Below, in pieces: positions 33,511-43,853 of a stretch of 64,000 nt of DNA (position 1 is the first letter of the stretch; each line of letters opens with the position of its first letter). The notes beneath the pieces are model-generated. The model saw only the letters and a program-made list of their open reading frames with translations. It ran no database searches and was not told the origin of the DNA. The translations under genes were made by a program, and so were the position numbers. The DNA is taken from positions 36,427,332 through 36,491,331 of the forward strand of contig CM057843.1 in NCBI GenBank assembly GCA_030068075.1. The letters run 5' to 3'. This stretch comes from Paguma larvata. Taxonomy: Eukaryota; Chordata; Mammalia; Carnivora; Viverridae.

Positions 33511-33965
33511 GTTTTTTAAAAATAATTTCTCATGTTGGCTAACGTGCAGCGTATGCAGTGTGCTCTTGGTTTGGGGGGTAGATTCCCGGGCTTCATCATT
33601 TACATACGACACCCTGCGCTCGCCCGAACAGGTGCCCGTCAGCCATTTTCCCTGCCCCTCTTCCCCTCCACCCCCATCAGCCTCCAGTTTGTTCTCTGCG
33701 TGTAAGCGTCTCTTACGGTTTGCCTCCCTCTCTGTTTGTGACTTACTTTTCCTTCCCCTCCCCCATGGTCTTCTGCTAAGTTTCTCAGATTCCGCATATG
33801 AGTGAAAACGTGGTGTCTGTCTTTCTCTGACTGACTTATTTTATCTAGCATAATACCCTCCAGTTCCATCTCCGCTGTTGCGAATGGCCAGATTTCATTC
33901 CTTTTCATCGCGGGTTGTACTCCATCGTGTATGTATACCGCATCTTCTTTATCCGTTCGTCAGTT
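33511..33965 (-). mobile_element. Carnivore L1 3' end, 5'-truncated, next to exon
   Basis: The plus strand starts with a T-run, then GTGCTCTTGGTTTGGGGGGTAGATTCCC, TACATACGACACCC, and much later ATAATACCCTCCAGTTCCATC and TCCATCGTGTATGTATACC. This is the antisense L1 3' UTR and ORF2 end. It lies about 20 bp downstream of the GTGAGT donor of the 33421-33492 exon. Confidence 0.88.
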
Positions 33966-34431
33966 GACGGACATTTGCGGAGCCCCCGTTTTGTACTGCG
34001 CCCTCATCCCCTGGGCTCTGGGAGTCGCGGCACTTTTCACGGCCCCTTGGGGGGCCAGGCCCAGCGCCCAGCAGGAGGACCTGTGCCCAGGACCTCAGAG
34101 GAGCTCTGGCATTTGCTCCCTGGGGCCATTTCCCTGGGCTTTCTCTCTGGAATTATCGTGCGGTCCAGCCTTTGTTTCCATCTTTATGTACTTTCCATGG
34201 GCCTCTGTGTGGAAATCTCTGGCCTGGAATGATTGTCACTGGCATTTGAGGGGGTGGGTGGGGACCTTGAACTCCAGGATTTGGTTTCTGGTCATTGGAT
34301 TGAGCACACACCTTCTCAGTGACTGTTAACATTTATGTAGAAAAATGAATATAGGCAAACATACGTGCGTGTACGAGACATATTTTCTGGACTAAGCTTA
34401 TGTTCACGTATATATACACATATCCCACATT
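33966..34431. other. No recognised feature
   Basis: Downstream flank of the L1 fragment. An open frame at 33931-34329 begins inside the L1 and is not taken as a gene. Confidence 0.5.
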
Positions 34432-34447
34432 AAAATCAGTGTATCCC

Positions 34448-34666
34448 GGGGCGCCTGGGTGGCTCAGTCAGTTAAGCATCTGACTTCAGCTCAGGTCATG
34501 ATCTCACGGTTCATGAGTTCGAGCCCTACATCAGGCCCTATGCTGACAGCTCAGAGCCTGGAGCCTGCTTCAGATTCTGCATCTCCCTCTCTCTCTGCCC
34601 CTCCCCTACTCGCACTGTGTCTCTCTCTGTCTCTCAAAGATGAATACACCTTAAAAAATGTTTTTA
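34448..34666 (+). mobile_element. CAN-SINE, feline type
   Basis: Flanked by AAAATCAGTGTATCCC (34432) and AAAATCAGTCTACCCC (34667), a 16-bp duplication with two differences. Confidence 0.95.
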
Positions 34667-34875
34667 AAAATCAGTCTACCCCTCCTGCGAAATATTTACC
34701 TTATGGGACATTCTGACTTTTAGTAGATTTCAGCCACAAACTTTATTAATAGTGCTGAGAATCCATCTTCCAAAGTGGCTTTCGCCCCAGCCTCTCTCCA
34801 TTGGGGCAGTATAATTTTGAATTGCCTTCTCTTGGGGAGTGGATGTTTTGACCTGTCGAGAGCCTCACCCTGAGA

Positions 34876-35175
34876 TTGGGCTGTGGGTTCCGTCAGGACC
34901 CACTGAGGGAAGAGCCTGGATCAAGAAGGTGCGTATCTCCTACGTCACTTCCGTGTTCGGCTTTTGTGGAGAGTGATGACGACCCAGACTGGGTCTTGAT
35001 GGTCAAGAGAGAGTTGCCTGACAAGGCGACCCCTTCGGTGCCTTCACAGAGCCGAGGGAATGCAAAACAGCTGAAGGAAGCTGTAGAGGTAGCTAAGTGC
35101 CATGAAGCAAGACCTAAGGGGACTCCTAAGCATCAGCAGCTTGAAATCCTTCATTCGCGTGAAAACAGTCACTGA
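34876..35175 (+). other. 99-codon open frame, unrecognised
   Basis: Open frame with a charged, Ser/Glu/Lys-rich product (ESDDDPDWVLMVKRELPDKA near its middle). I do not recognise a family, and no promoter or splice sites support it. It lies between SINEs in the intron. It could be a processed pseudogene fragment or chance. Confidence 0.15.
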
Positions 35176-35409
35176 AAAGAACTATGAAACCCTTCAGAAA
35201 GAAGAGCTTTGGCCAGGCCTACCCTATGGTTCTTTATATTAGGCTCATCCAGAAATATCTCCTAGAAAGTTCCTGCCCGTGGCAGTAACAGATTCTTCTA
35301 GAAGGAATCGGTGTACTTATGGGGAACACAGGTTTCCCTTTCGAGGTGGAGTCTGCCCGGACAGAGCTTGAGTGGTTCCCAAGGGGCGTCGCTCAAGAAG
35401 TACATTTCA

Positions 35410-35623
35410 GGGGCGCCTGGGTGGGTCAGTTGGTTAAGCGGCCGACTTCGGCTCAGGTCATGATCTCACGGTCTGTGAGTTTGAGCCCCACATCGGGCTC
35501 TGTGCTGGTAGCTCAGAGCCTGGAGCCTGCTTCAGATTCTGTATCTCCCTCTCTCTCTGCCCTTCCCTTGCTCATACTGTCTCTATGTCTCTCAAAAATA
35601 AATAAACGTTAAAAAAAAAAAAA
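35410..35623 (+). mobile_element. Young CAN-SINE with perfect target duplication
   Basis: AAGAAGTACATTTCA occurs at 35395-35409 and 35624-35638. The body is close to consensus. Confidence 0.96.
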
Positions 35624-35759
35624 AAGAAGTACATTTCATACCAGCTCGGTGTGGGAGGGAATTCATTTATTCCGTCAGTCTTCAGCAAAGGCATAGCAAG
35701 CACTGTCTATTTGCATGTGCCTCTATGAGTTGTATGCGTGGTGTTAAAAATGCAGACTC

Positions 35760-35970
35760 GGGGCACCTGGGTGGCTTAGTTGGTTAAGGGTCTGACTTTG
35801 GCTCAGGTCATGATCTCACAGTTCATGAGTTCAAGCCCCACGTCGGGCTCTGTGCTGACAGTTCAGAGCCTGGAGCCTGCTATGGATTCTGTGTGTGTGT
35901 CTCTCTCTGCCCCTCCCTGGCTCGCATTCTGTCTCTCTCTCTGTGTGTCTCTCAAAAATAAATAAACATT
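35760..35970 (+). mobile_element. CAN-SINE with perfect target duplication
   Basis: AAAAATGCAGACTC occurs at 35746-35759 and 35971-35984. A TGTG run interrupts the CT tract. Confidence 0.96.
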
Positions 35971-36156
35971 AAAAATGCAGACTCATTTTTCAAACTTCAG
36001 GTACTCATAGTTTAGCTGGGGGAAAAAAACCAATATAATAAATAACTTAACATATAAGCACAGTAATGGGCTTCCCTTCCTTCAGTGTAAAGAGTCACCA
36101 CTGCTAACCCTCGCGGTGGAAAGAGCTTAAAGAGCGTCATTCCATAATGGGCCCTG

Positions 36157-36627
36157 TACAGCAGTCCCCCCGTTCGCTGGAGAGGATACGTACCAAGACC
36201 CCCAGGGGATGCCTGAAACCGCAGATAATACTGAACCATATAGACACTGGTTTTTTCTTATATATGTGTATCTATTTTAAAATTTAACTTCTGTATGGGC
36301 ACAAATAAGAGCTTAACAACAACGGTAATAAAATAGAACAACACAACAATATGCTTCAGTAAAAGTTACATGAACGTGATCTCTCCCTCTCACAGTAGCT
36401 GACTGTACTCACCCTGCTTGTGATGATGCAAGGTGATAAAATGCCTTTGCGATGAGATGGAGTGAGGTGAATGAGGTGGGCATAGTGGCGCGCCGTGAGG
36501 CTGCCGTTGACCTTTCGGTGAGAGGTCAGATGGAGGTTCACCTGTTTCCAGTCTGTTTCCAGACCACGGTTGACTGGGTAACCGACACCGTGGAAAGCGC
36601 GATGTGGATAAGGGGGTAATTACTGTA
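36157..36627. mobile_element. TcMar-Tigger-type DNA transposon (non-autonomous)
   Basis: The terminal inverted repeats TACAGCAGTCCCCCCGTTCG and (reversed) TACAGTAATTACCCCCTTATCC begin and end at TA. Inside, GGGGATGCCTGAAACCGCAGATAAT and TTGTGATGATGCAAGGTGATAAAATGCC match the common Tigger-derived MITE. It is too short to encode transposase. Confidence 0.85.
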
Positions 36628-36704
36628 TTTGCAGCGACTGACTTGGCTTGTACCCGGTCACTTCGGCTTCCTGAACTAAGTTAAGAAACCTGGAGTTTAT
36701 CAGG

Positions 36705-36900
36705 GGTCAGCAAACTACCTTTTTTTGTCAATAAAGTTTTATTGGAACACAACCACACTCACTCATTTGTGTATTATCTAAGCTGCTTTCATGCGACAAC
36801 CGCTGAGTTTTAATAGTTGCAACGGGGCTCATGGGGCCCCTAAAACCTAAAGTATTTACCACCTGGAAAACGTTTGCTCACACCCCGGTTGGAGAAACTC
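36705..36900. mobile_element. hAT-Charlie-type MITE
   Basis: CAGGGGTCAGCAAACTACC, AATAAAGTTTTATTGGAACACAACCAC and CGTTTGCTCACACCCC match the same family as the element at 12179, in the opposite orientation. Confidence 0.78.
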
Positions 36901-37229
36901 CAATCAGAATGGCACCCAGCAGATCTCAGAGTATGATCACTTGATAGACCTCACCAGCTGCCCCAGCCAAATGCCCTCTCCAGAATTCCTGGAACTTTCC
37001 AGAGGAGAGGGGAATGCCACTGGCTGGGGTACTCTCCCCCGTAAGTCCAGGATCTCCAATGGTTAGCGTCCCTTGGTGGTTGGTCACCTCAAGGGAAAAG
37101 TTTAGGACCGTGTCCAGGTCAGCAGCCTGAAATAAGAGGTGCCGTGGTGGCCAACACCGTTAAGGCCTCAGTGTCTAAAATAATGTCACATCGTACTTAA
37201 ACTTGAACCCTTGGTAAAATAATGACTTT

Positions 37230-37440
37230 CCTGATTGGAAAATTAATACATGGTTATTAAAACTTGGAAAATGCAAAAAGGTACCCCCCAAAAAAGAAAA
37301 GAAAAGCCAGCGTTTTCCTACAATTTAGAGATTACTATTGCTAGCTCTTCATGTTCATGTTACAGACCATTAATAACTTTATTTTTTAACCAATTCCCCC
37401 AATATTGAATCACTCAGTACGCTGTTTCTAACATGTCGTG
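37230..37440. mobile_element. Possible old LINE fragment
   Basis: TAATACATGGTTATTAAAACTTGGAAAATGCAAAAAGG is a recurrent pattern in ancient mammalian repeats; the family is not certain. Confidence 0.35.
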
Positions 37441-37460
37441 ACGTATCCTTCCCTGTATGA

Positions 37461-37691
37461 TTTTTTTAAATTTCTTTAATGTTTGTTTACTTTTGAGAGA
37501 GAGAGAGAGAGAGAGAGACAGAATGAGAATGGGAGAGGGGCAAAGAGAGAGAAGGAGACACAGAATCCGGAGCAGGCTCCAGGCTCTGAGCTGTCAGCAC
37601 AGAGCCCGACGTGGGGCTCGAACTCACAGACCGTGAGATCATGACCTGAGCCGAAGTCGGACGCTCAACCGACTGAGCCCCCCAGGCGCCC
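37461..37691 (-). mobile_element. CAN-SINE, feline type
   Basis: Near consensus with an expanded GA tract. Flanked by TCCCTGTATGATTTTT and CCCTGTCTGATGTTTT. Confidence 0.94.
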
Positions 37692-37707
37692 CCCTGTCTG
37701 ATGTTTT

Positions 37708-39444
37708 GATGTAGCTGAGAACCATCAGGCAACGGGTGATACAGAGCAGACGTGCCTGGACTGCGTTAAGCAGCACGATCTGAAAATACGGAGGGGGGGC
37801 ATGTTTTCAAATATCTTCTGGTCTTTACTAACAAATTCCCATGCTTTCCCTTTTCCTCTCTGGCTCTGTCCTCACGAGTAGGTAGTACCTGCTCCGTTTG
37901 TAGGATGTGAGGGCTTGTGCAGGCTCACCACGATCCTCCTAGGTTGATAGGACCAGCGTAATCTCCTGGTTTATTCTCTCTGCTCAATCCAAATAGTCAA
38001 GAAAAATGTACATGGTTGTCACTTTGTTATCTTGTGTCCGTTTGTGACAGGTGCTAAGTTCTTTCCGCTTCTCTGGTAGGACTTTGAAATCCCAGGTTGG
38101 CCGCCCTAAAGTCAGGATCCGTGGTTGCCATCGGCATCCTCTGTCCTTGCTGTCTGAGACCTAGGCTGGCCCACGAGAGAAGCGCTGAGCCCCTGGGCAC
38201 TGGTATGCAGTCCTTGTCAACACAGTTTGCTTCCTCCAGGAGCAATGCCAGCTATCGTCCCCTGTATTGCCGCCTCCTCCCCAGCCTGCTGACTCTGAGA
38301 CCGCCCGCGGGGCCCTGGGCCTCCTCTCTCTGTCATGGCGCCCAACTTGTCTAAGCTCCCACCCCCGCCTCTGCCCGGCTCCACTCCATAGATCCCCAGG
38401 CCTTGCTCTGGACCAGAGAGGCCAACCCCGGCCCGCTTAGACGGCTTTGCCAGTCTGCCTTCCTCCCATTTCCATATTCAGCAGCAGCTGTTGGTCACCA
38501 GCTGCTTCAAGGTTGGTCCCGGGGAGGCGGGAAAGGAAGACCTCATTGGTTTTCATTCGCACTTGTTAATGCTTCAATATCGGAATGTAACAAACATTTT
38601 TATGTAATAATACTTACATTATTGAAGGATAGCTCTGTCCAGGGGTTCAAAACTAGAGCCTTCAGCATATGACATGTGCTGGCATGTTCTTTTTCTGTCC
38701 AGGGAGCCGTACGGAGTTGTCGGGGGGAGACATAGTCAGTTGCTAGAGAAAGTAGCGGAGTAGTGGGGGTATTTCTCTGGTCTCACTGCTTTGCCAAATT
38801 ATTTAATAAACTCAGTTTATTTCTTTGCATTTAGTCTGGGCGTATAGTCTTATCGTTCCATCCTTCATACCGCTATCTGTACCCTGCTTCCTCCCCTACC
38901 TGCCAAAAACTTAATGAAATTGATGACAGACGATAAGAAGCAATAATTAAATTGAAAGACGCTAGTGATCGTCATATTGATTAGCGATTGAATAGAGTCC
39001 ATGTTGCTATCCCATTATCAATTGCCATGCAAGTAATTTTTTTTACATGTCCTGATATCTAGTAAAAAAAAAAAAAAAAAACAGAAAGTAGTGGGACAAT
39101 AGCTACAAATATCTTCTCTTCTTATTAAAATAAAACGCGTATATTGATGATTGTGAAAATGCCGTAAGTTGTGATTACATTAACCCCGGGCACGGTGGGA
39201 AAGTCGTCTTAAATTGAAGCCCATTTATTTTATGCGCATAATGATGAGACTTATTTAGGTTTTAATTAGTGCTGGTGAGGACGGCACCATGCCAAGGTAG
39301 GGTTCTGTTGTTTGTCCAAGGCCGTAAATCCAGACCTAGGAGAGTCCGTGTGTAGCTGCGGCTGGGCGACGTGGCTCATCGGGGTTAATGGGGAGCCAGC
39401 CGCCTTGCGTTTCCTTCCTCTTCCAAACAAAGTCAGCACCGTTT
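37708..39444. other. Mostly unique; candidate conserved block
   Basis: 38930-39300 is AT-rich and repeat-free apart from a 19-A run at 39064, with ATTGATTAGCGATTG, TATCAATTGCCATGC and TTTTAATTAGTGC motifs typical of homeodomain-bound enhancers. Confidence 0.4.
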
Positions 39445-39575
39445 AAAGCAATGGCTCGCAACCTTGGCCACACGCTGGACTCGGCCTAGATGTTTGAACC
39501 ATGGCTCATGGCCAAGTTCCATCCCTCTGAGATTCTGATTTCATTGGTCCTGGGTGCAGACTGGGCTGAAGCAAC
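39445..39575. mobile_element. hAT-Charlie MITE fragment
   Basis: GCAATGGCTCGCAACCTTGGCC and CTGAGATTCTGATTTCATTGGTCC match a MER20/MER3-type element; the second half is lost. Confidence 0.6.
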
Positions 39576-39729
39576 TAAGACACACAAAGGATAGAACATT
39601 AGCCCTCTAGGAATGCCAGGGGCCATCAGGAGTGTCTGCGGTTCTAGAGAGCCCATCCATCCTCCAGTTAAACCTGATATGTTCTCTTTGGGGTAAGATA
39701 CGCCACCCCCACCCCCCCATTTGAGGATC

Positions 39730-39912
39730 TAGACCCGTGGTTCTCAACGGTGGCCACGTATTAACGTCACCTGGGAAGCTTTAGCACTCACTGATGCCAC
39801 CGTCCCATCCCTCCACGGGTCTGATTTCATTTGTGCGGGGCGGGGTCCAGGCATTGGGAGCCGTAAAGCTCCCCCAGGTGAATCTAAGGTCTGTCCAGCC
39901 CGAGAAGTATAG
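39730..39912. mobile_element. hAT-Charlie MITE (MER20-like)
   Basis: GTGGTTCTCAACGGTGGCC, GTCACCTGGGAAGCTTTAGC, GTCTGATTTCATTTG and CCCCCAGGTGAATCTAAGG show the family's near-symmetrical layout. Confidence 0.78.
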
Positions 39913-39953
39913 ATTTTAAAGGCCATAGTAAGTGCTATTTAAAACCAACTGTG

Positions 39954-40199
39954 GGGGCGCCTGGGTGGCTCAGTCGGTTGAGCGTCCGACTTCGGCTCAG
40001 GTCATGATCTTGCGGTCTGTGAGTTCGAGCCCCGCGTCGGGCTCTGTGTTGACAGCTCAGAGCCTGGAGCCTGCTTCCGATTCTGTGTCTCCCTCTCTCT
40101 CTGCCCTTCCCCTGTTCACGCTGTGCCTCTATGTCTCTCAAAAATAAATAAACATTTAAAAAAAAAAAATTTAAAAAAAAAAAAAATAAAAAAAAAATA
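39954..40199 (+). mobile_element. Young CAN-SINE, CpG sites intact
   Basis: The duplication AAACCAACTGTG lies at both ends (39942 and 40200). The body GAGCGTCCGACTTCGG and GAGCCCCGCGTCGGG keeps all consensus CpGs, and the A-rich tail is about 60 bp long. Confidence 0.96.
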
Positions 40200-40211
40200 A
40201 AACCAACTGTG

Positions 40212-40805
40212 AATACTTAGGAAATCAGGTTCTCCCCATTTTTTCACTTCTTCCTACCGCAGGAAACAGAACCGTTTACAAAAAGCATGTTTATATAACC
40301 ACCAGCACCACCCACACACACAATCAAGGGGCCTCAGGGCACCGTATTTATTCTCGTTGAGCCATTATTCCTCAGCAACAAGACTCCTCTGATCAGATGG
40401 AAAGAATGTCCAGCTTAGTTCCTGGAAGCGTGAGTCTGTGTCCTTCACAGAGCAGCTCTCCTTGGAGGCTGCCTGAACGTGCTATGCGGGCCCGCTTCGC
40501 TTCTGGTTCAGCCGTGTTGTAATCAGAGAGCACAAAGTCATTCTTTGTGAAACAAAAGATCGGTATTGAAGTCCCGGCTTCGTGACCTTAAGCAATGGAG
40601 CGTTGGCTTCTTTATCAAAGAAAAGAGAGTAAATACAGCTTGCATCGCAAGGATTCATACAGGTTCCTTTACCTGGAAACACTTCATGAGCTGTAAAGTG
40701 CTGTGAAAATGGAAGGTGTTTCTTCTGTTCCGGTCACGCCTTGGCATTAACCTCGTTGACGATTTCCTAGCAAGACCTTGCTTGTGTCTGAATTGTCAGT
40801 AAGCC
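40212..40805. other. No recognised feature
   Basis: Includes a short CA-rich run at 40300-40322. Nothing else is recognised. Confidence 0.55.
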
Positions 40806-41110
40806 ATTTCTTGGTCAGCTAGTGTCGGATACTCGCGTGCCGGGCATTAGAACCAGCAGCGAGGAGTCAGCGATAAGACAGACAAGGCCTCCACGCTTCC
40901 TGGAGTAGGGCAAAACGGATGAACAAGCAGGTAGACGAAGAATTCCAGCAGCGGTAAATGCAAACGAGGCAATAAATATGGTGGAGGGGGTGGGCTCGGC
41001 TTGAAACCAGGTGGTCAGGACGTGCCTCTCGGAAGAGGCGACAGGTCCAGGTGAGACGTGAGCATGGAAAGAGCCGACCGTCTGAAGGGTTGTTCAGGAG
41101 GGGAGACTGT

Positions 41111-41494
41111 TGTAGGTGGAGTCGTGTCCTCCCAGAACGTCTATCTTGAAGTACCTCAGAATGTGACTGTGTTTGGAGATAAGGCTTTGAAGAGGTTGAT
41201 TAAGTTAAGCGAGGCCGTTGGGGTGGGCCCTAATCCAACCTATTGTCCTTACAGAAGAGGAAACTGGGACACACAAAACTTGGGGTGTGTCAGCCCAGAG
41301 AGAAGACCGTGTAGAGACCCAGCAAAAAGATGGCAACCTGCAGGCTGAGGGGAGGGGTCTCAGAGGAAACTAAACCTGCCAACACCTTGCTTGCAGACTT
41401 GTAGCTTCCTGAACCGTGAGGAAATAGGATTGCGTTGTCTAAGCCACTCATCTGTTACACTTTGTTAAGGCGGCCCTAGCAAACTACTGCTACA
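41111..41494 (+). mobile_element. MLT1A-like MaLR LTR
   Basis: Starts TGTAGGTGGAGTCGTGTCC, includes CAGAATGTGACTGTGTTTGGAGATA, GGTGGGCCCTAATCC and TTAAGGCGGCCCTAGCAAAC, and ends CTGCTACA. It is a solo LTR inserted into an L2 copy. Confidence 0.9.
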
Positions 41495-41529
41495 GGGAAC
41501 CAGTGGCCAGAGAAGCTGTTCAGAAATGA

Positions 41530-41745
41530 AATTTTTAAAATATTTTTTATTTTCTTAAGTTTTTACTTATTTTTGAGAGAGAGAGAGAAAGCATGAGTGG
41601 GGGGGGGGGCAGGAAGAGAGAATCCCATGCAGGCTACACACCAGCAACACAGAGCCCGATGACGGGCTCAAAACCACAAACTGTGAGATCATGACCTGAG
41701 CCGAAGTCAGATGCTTAACTGACTGAGCCACCCAGGCACCCCCCC
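41530..41745 (-). mobile_element. CAN-SINE (cluster member 1)
   Basis: Shortened in the middle but with a complete head at 41722-41745 and a T-rich tail at 41530. Confidence 0.9.
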
Positions 41746-41747
41746 AA

Positions 41748-41946
41748 AATTTTTTTTTAGTTTTTCTTAATGTTTATTTTTGAGGTCGGGGGGTGCAGAG
41801 AGAGACAAAGGCATAGGAACTGAAGCAGGCTCCAGGATCTGAGTTACCAGCACAGAGCCCGATGTGGAGCTCAAACCCATGAACCGTGAGATCATGATCT
41901 GAGCTGAAGTCAGGTGCTTAACCAATTGAGCCACCCAGGCGCCCCC
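41748..41946 (-). mobile_element. CAN-SINE (cluster member 2)
   Basis: Follows member 1 directly in the same orientation; the GA tract is short. Confidence 0.9.
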
Positions 41947-41968
41947 CAAAAATTTTTTTTAAGTGTCG

Positions 41969-42079
41969 AGGGGCACCTGGTTGGCTCATCAGAAGGGTAT
42001 GTGACTTTTGACCTCAGGGTCGTGAGTTCAAGCCCTACATTGGGATTACTTAAATAAATAAACATAACCAAAAAAAAAA
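41969..42079 (+). mobile_element. Short-form CAN-SINE (cluster member 3)
   Basis: Head and A-rich tail only, opposite in orientation to the first two members, starting GGGGCACCTGGTTGGCTC. Confidence 0.87.
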
Positions 42080-42199
42080 ATATTGGAAACCAGATGACGT
42101 ACGACCTATGAGCCCATGGCAAAGAGTTTGGGATTTAGTACAGTGGGAAGTTATGCAAGTATTTTAAACAAAGGCAAGACACGATATTTATGGGCGTAT

Positions 42200-42430
42200 A
42201 AAATAAACTTTTTGGTTTGGAATACTTAAATTTACAGTAAAGTTGCAAGGATAGTACCAAGAGTTTGCATATACCCTTTACCCAGCTTCCCCTAATGTTA
42301 ACATCTTATATAAACCCGTTACGTTTTTTAGAATCGTGGACTTTATTCAGACTTCACCAGTTTTCCCACTAACATCTTTTTTTGGCTCCAGAATCCCTTT
42401 TAGGAGACCACATTACTTTATGTCATTTAT
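42200..42430. mobile_element. Old L1-associated repeat fragment
   Basis: AAAGTTGCAAGGATAGTACCAAGAG, CCCTTTACCCAGCTTCCCCTAATGTTAACATCTTATA and GGAGACCACATTAC match a common ancient repeat, probably L1M-derived. Confidence 0.6.
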
Positions 42431-42714
42431 ATTTTTAAATGTTTGCTCTGGCCGTTCTGTGGAGACTGTGGGGCAGGCAGGAGAGCGGGAGTGGGAGCAG
42501 GAGGGAGTACACGTGGCAAGCAGTCGCCGTCATCCAGACCGAAGATAATGGTGGCTTGGGCTGGAGATGCGACAAGGGAGAAAGAGGAAAGACAGATATA
42601 CTTTGGAAACAGACTGACTTTCTCTTGCACTTGATGCATGGGGAGGGGGAGCGAAGTAAGCACGCCCTCAGCACATCCAGCTTTGTCTGCTGACCCTGAT
42701 TGGCATCGTGGGGA

Positions 42715-42910
42715 ACAGTGCGAGAGTTCCGCCTGAGACACGGTCAATTTGCGGTGCCGTTGAGACTTACAAGTGGAAACGGCAGGTAAGGAGTTGGATC
42801 TAGGAATCTGGAGTTCGGAGAGATGTGTAGGGCATGACTCAGAGATAGAAATGAGTAAAGTCATCTAGGGAGAGAAGTGACGGCAAAAGGAAAGTTCTAG
42901 TGCTCCAGGA
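42715..42910 (+). mobile_element. L2 fragment
   Basis: GGATCTAGGAATCTGGAGTTCGGAGAG, GTCATCTAGGGAGAGAAGTG and AGTGCTCCAGGATGG follow the L2 3' half. Confidence 0.55.
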
Positions 42911-43010
42911 TGGAGAACACCGTGGGCCTGATAAAGACCTTACCCTTCCCATGGTTTTCAAGTCCAGCTTCTGATTATCAATACCTCTTCTTGGTAAGAC
43001 TCATTTTCAG

Positions 43011-43140
43011 GGGGCGCGTGAGTGGCTCGGTTGGTTAAGTGTCCCACTCCTGATTTTGACTCAGGTCATGATCTCACGGTTCATGAGTTCAAGCCCCACA
43101 TCGGGTTCCGTGCTGACAGTGTAGAGTCTGCCTGGGATTC

Positions 43141-43182
<42 letters not shown>

Positions 43183-43212
43183 AATAAGTAAATAAACTTT
43201 TTTTTAAAAAAA
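43011..43212 (+). mobile_element. CAN-SINE (first of a same-site pair)
   Basis: Preceded by AAGACTCATTTTCAG (42996) and followed by AAGACTCTTTTTCGAG (43213), diverged copies of the same target. Confidence 0.93.
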
Positions 43213-43228
43213 AAGACTCTTTTTCGAG

Positions 43229-43339
43229 ACAGCTGGCTGGCTCAGTTGGTGGATCATGCAACTCTTGATTTCAGGGTTGGGAATTTGATCCCCATGTTGG
43301 GTGCGAGATTACTTAAAAATAAACTTTTAAAAAAAAAGA
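43229..43339 (+). mobile_element. Short-form CAN-SINE (second of a same-site pair)
   Basis: A third target copy, AAGACTCATTTTCA, follows at 43340, so two elements share one integration site. Confidence 0.88.
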
Positions 43340-43611
43340 AAGACTCATTTTCAATCGCTAAATTGTGCTTGGTTTTAGGGAATTGGATTACCTCATTTAG
43401 TTAACTGAGAAATCCTAGTTTCTTCTCCTGGGCGGGTGCCTTCTTTGGAGAACTAAGTAAACATTTCAGTGCTTCGACCTCGCTTAACTTGCATTGCCGT
43501 GGAGAGTTGGCCAGAAAAGTTCTCCTCCTGACCACAGATAGCTTCCACTGATAGTTACCAACTGACAAAGAGGGAATTTTATCATAAGGAGACCTCTGTT
43601 TATTGAAGATT

Positions 43612-43832
43612 CTTTTTTTAAGTTCAATTATTTATTTCGCGTGCTTGCGAGAACATGAGCAGGAGAGGGACAGAGAGAGAGGGAGAGAGAATCCCAAGCA
43701 GGCTCTGCACTGCCAGCACGGAGCCCGACGGTGGGGGCGGGGGGGGGAGGGAGGTGGGGGGGATTGAACTCAGGAAACCGTGAGATCATGACCTGAGCTG
43801 GATGCTTAACCGACTGAACCACCCAGGTGCCC
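43612..43832 (-). mobile_element. CAN-SINE with G-run expansion
   Basis: Ends CCACCCAGGTGCCCC. The usual GTGGGGCTCGAAC has become a 31-bp G-rich tract (43732-43762). Confidence 0.9.
43732..43762 (+). other. Predicted G-quadruplex motif
   Basis: G-runs of 5, 10, 3 and 6 in a G-expanded part of the SINE at 43612. Confidence 0.72.
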
Positions 43833-43853
43833 CATTACTTTTGTATTTTTAAC

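Larger units (their letters stand above)
40806..42190 (+). mobile_element. L2 copy broken by MLT1 and three SINEs
   Basis: L2 text is seen at 40806-41110 (CAGCGATAAGACAGACAAGG, GGTGGTCAGGACGTGCCTCTC), 41495-41530 and 42080-42190 (TTTAAACAAAGGCAAGACACG). The LTR at 41111-41494 and the SINE cluster at 41530-42079 are later insertions. Confidence 0.6.

Noticed and set aside
34459..34716. Recurrent small protein of the type MAQSVERPTSAQVMISR, seen at many sites on both strands
   Set aside because: All copies are translations of the CAN-SINE body, so the apparent protein family is a retroelement artefact.
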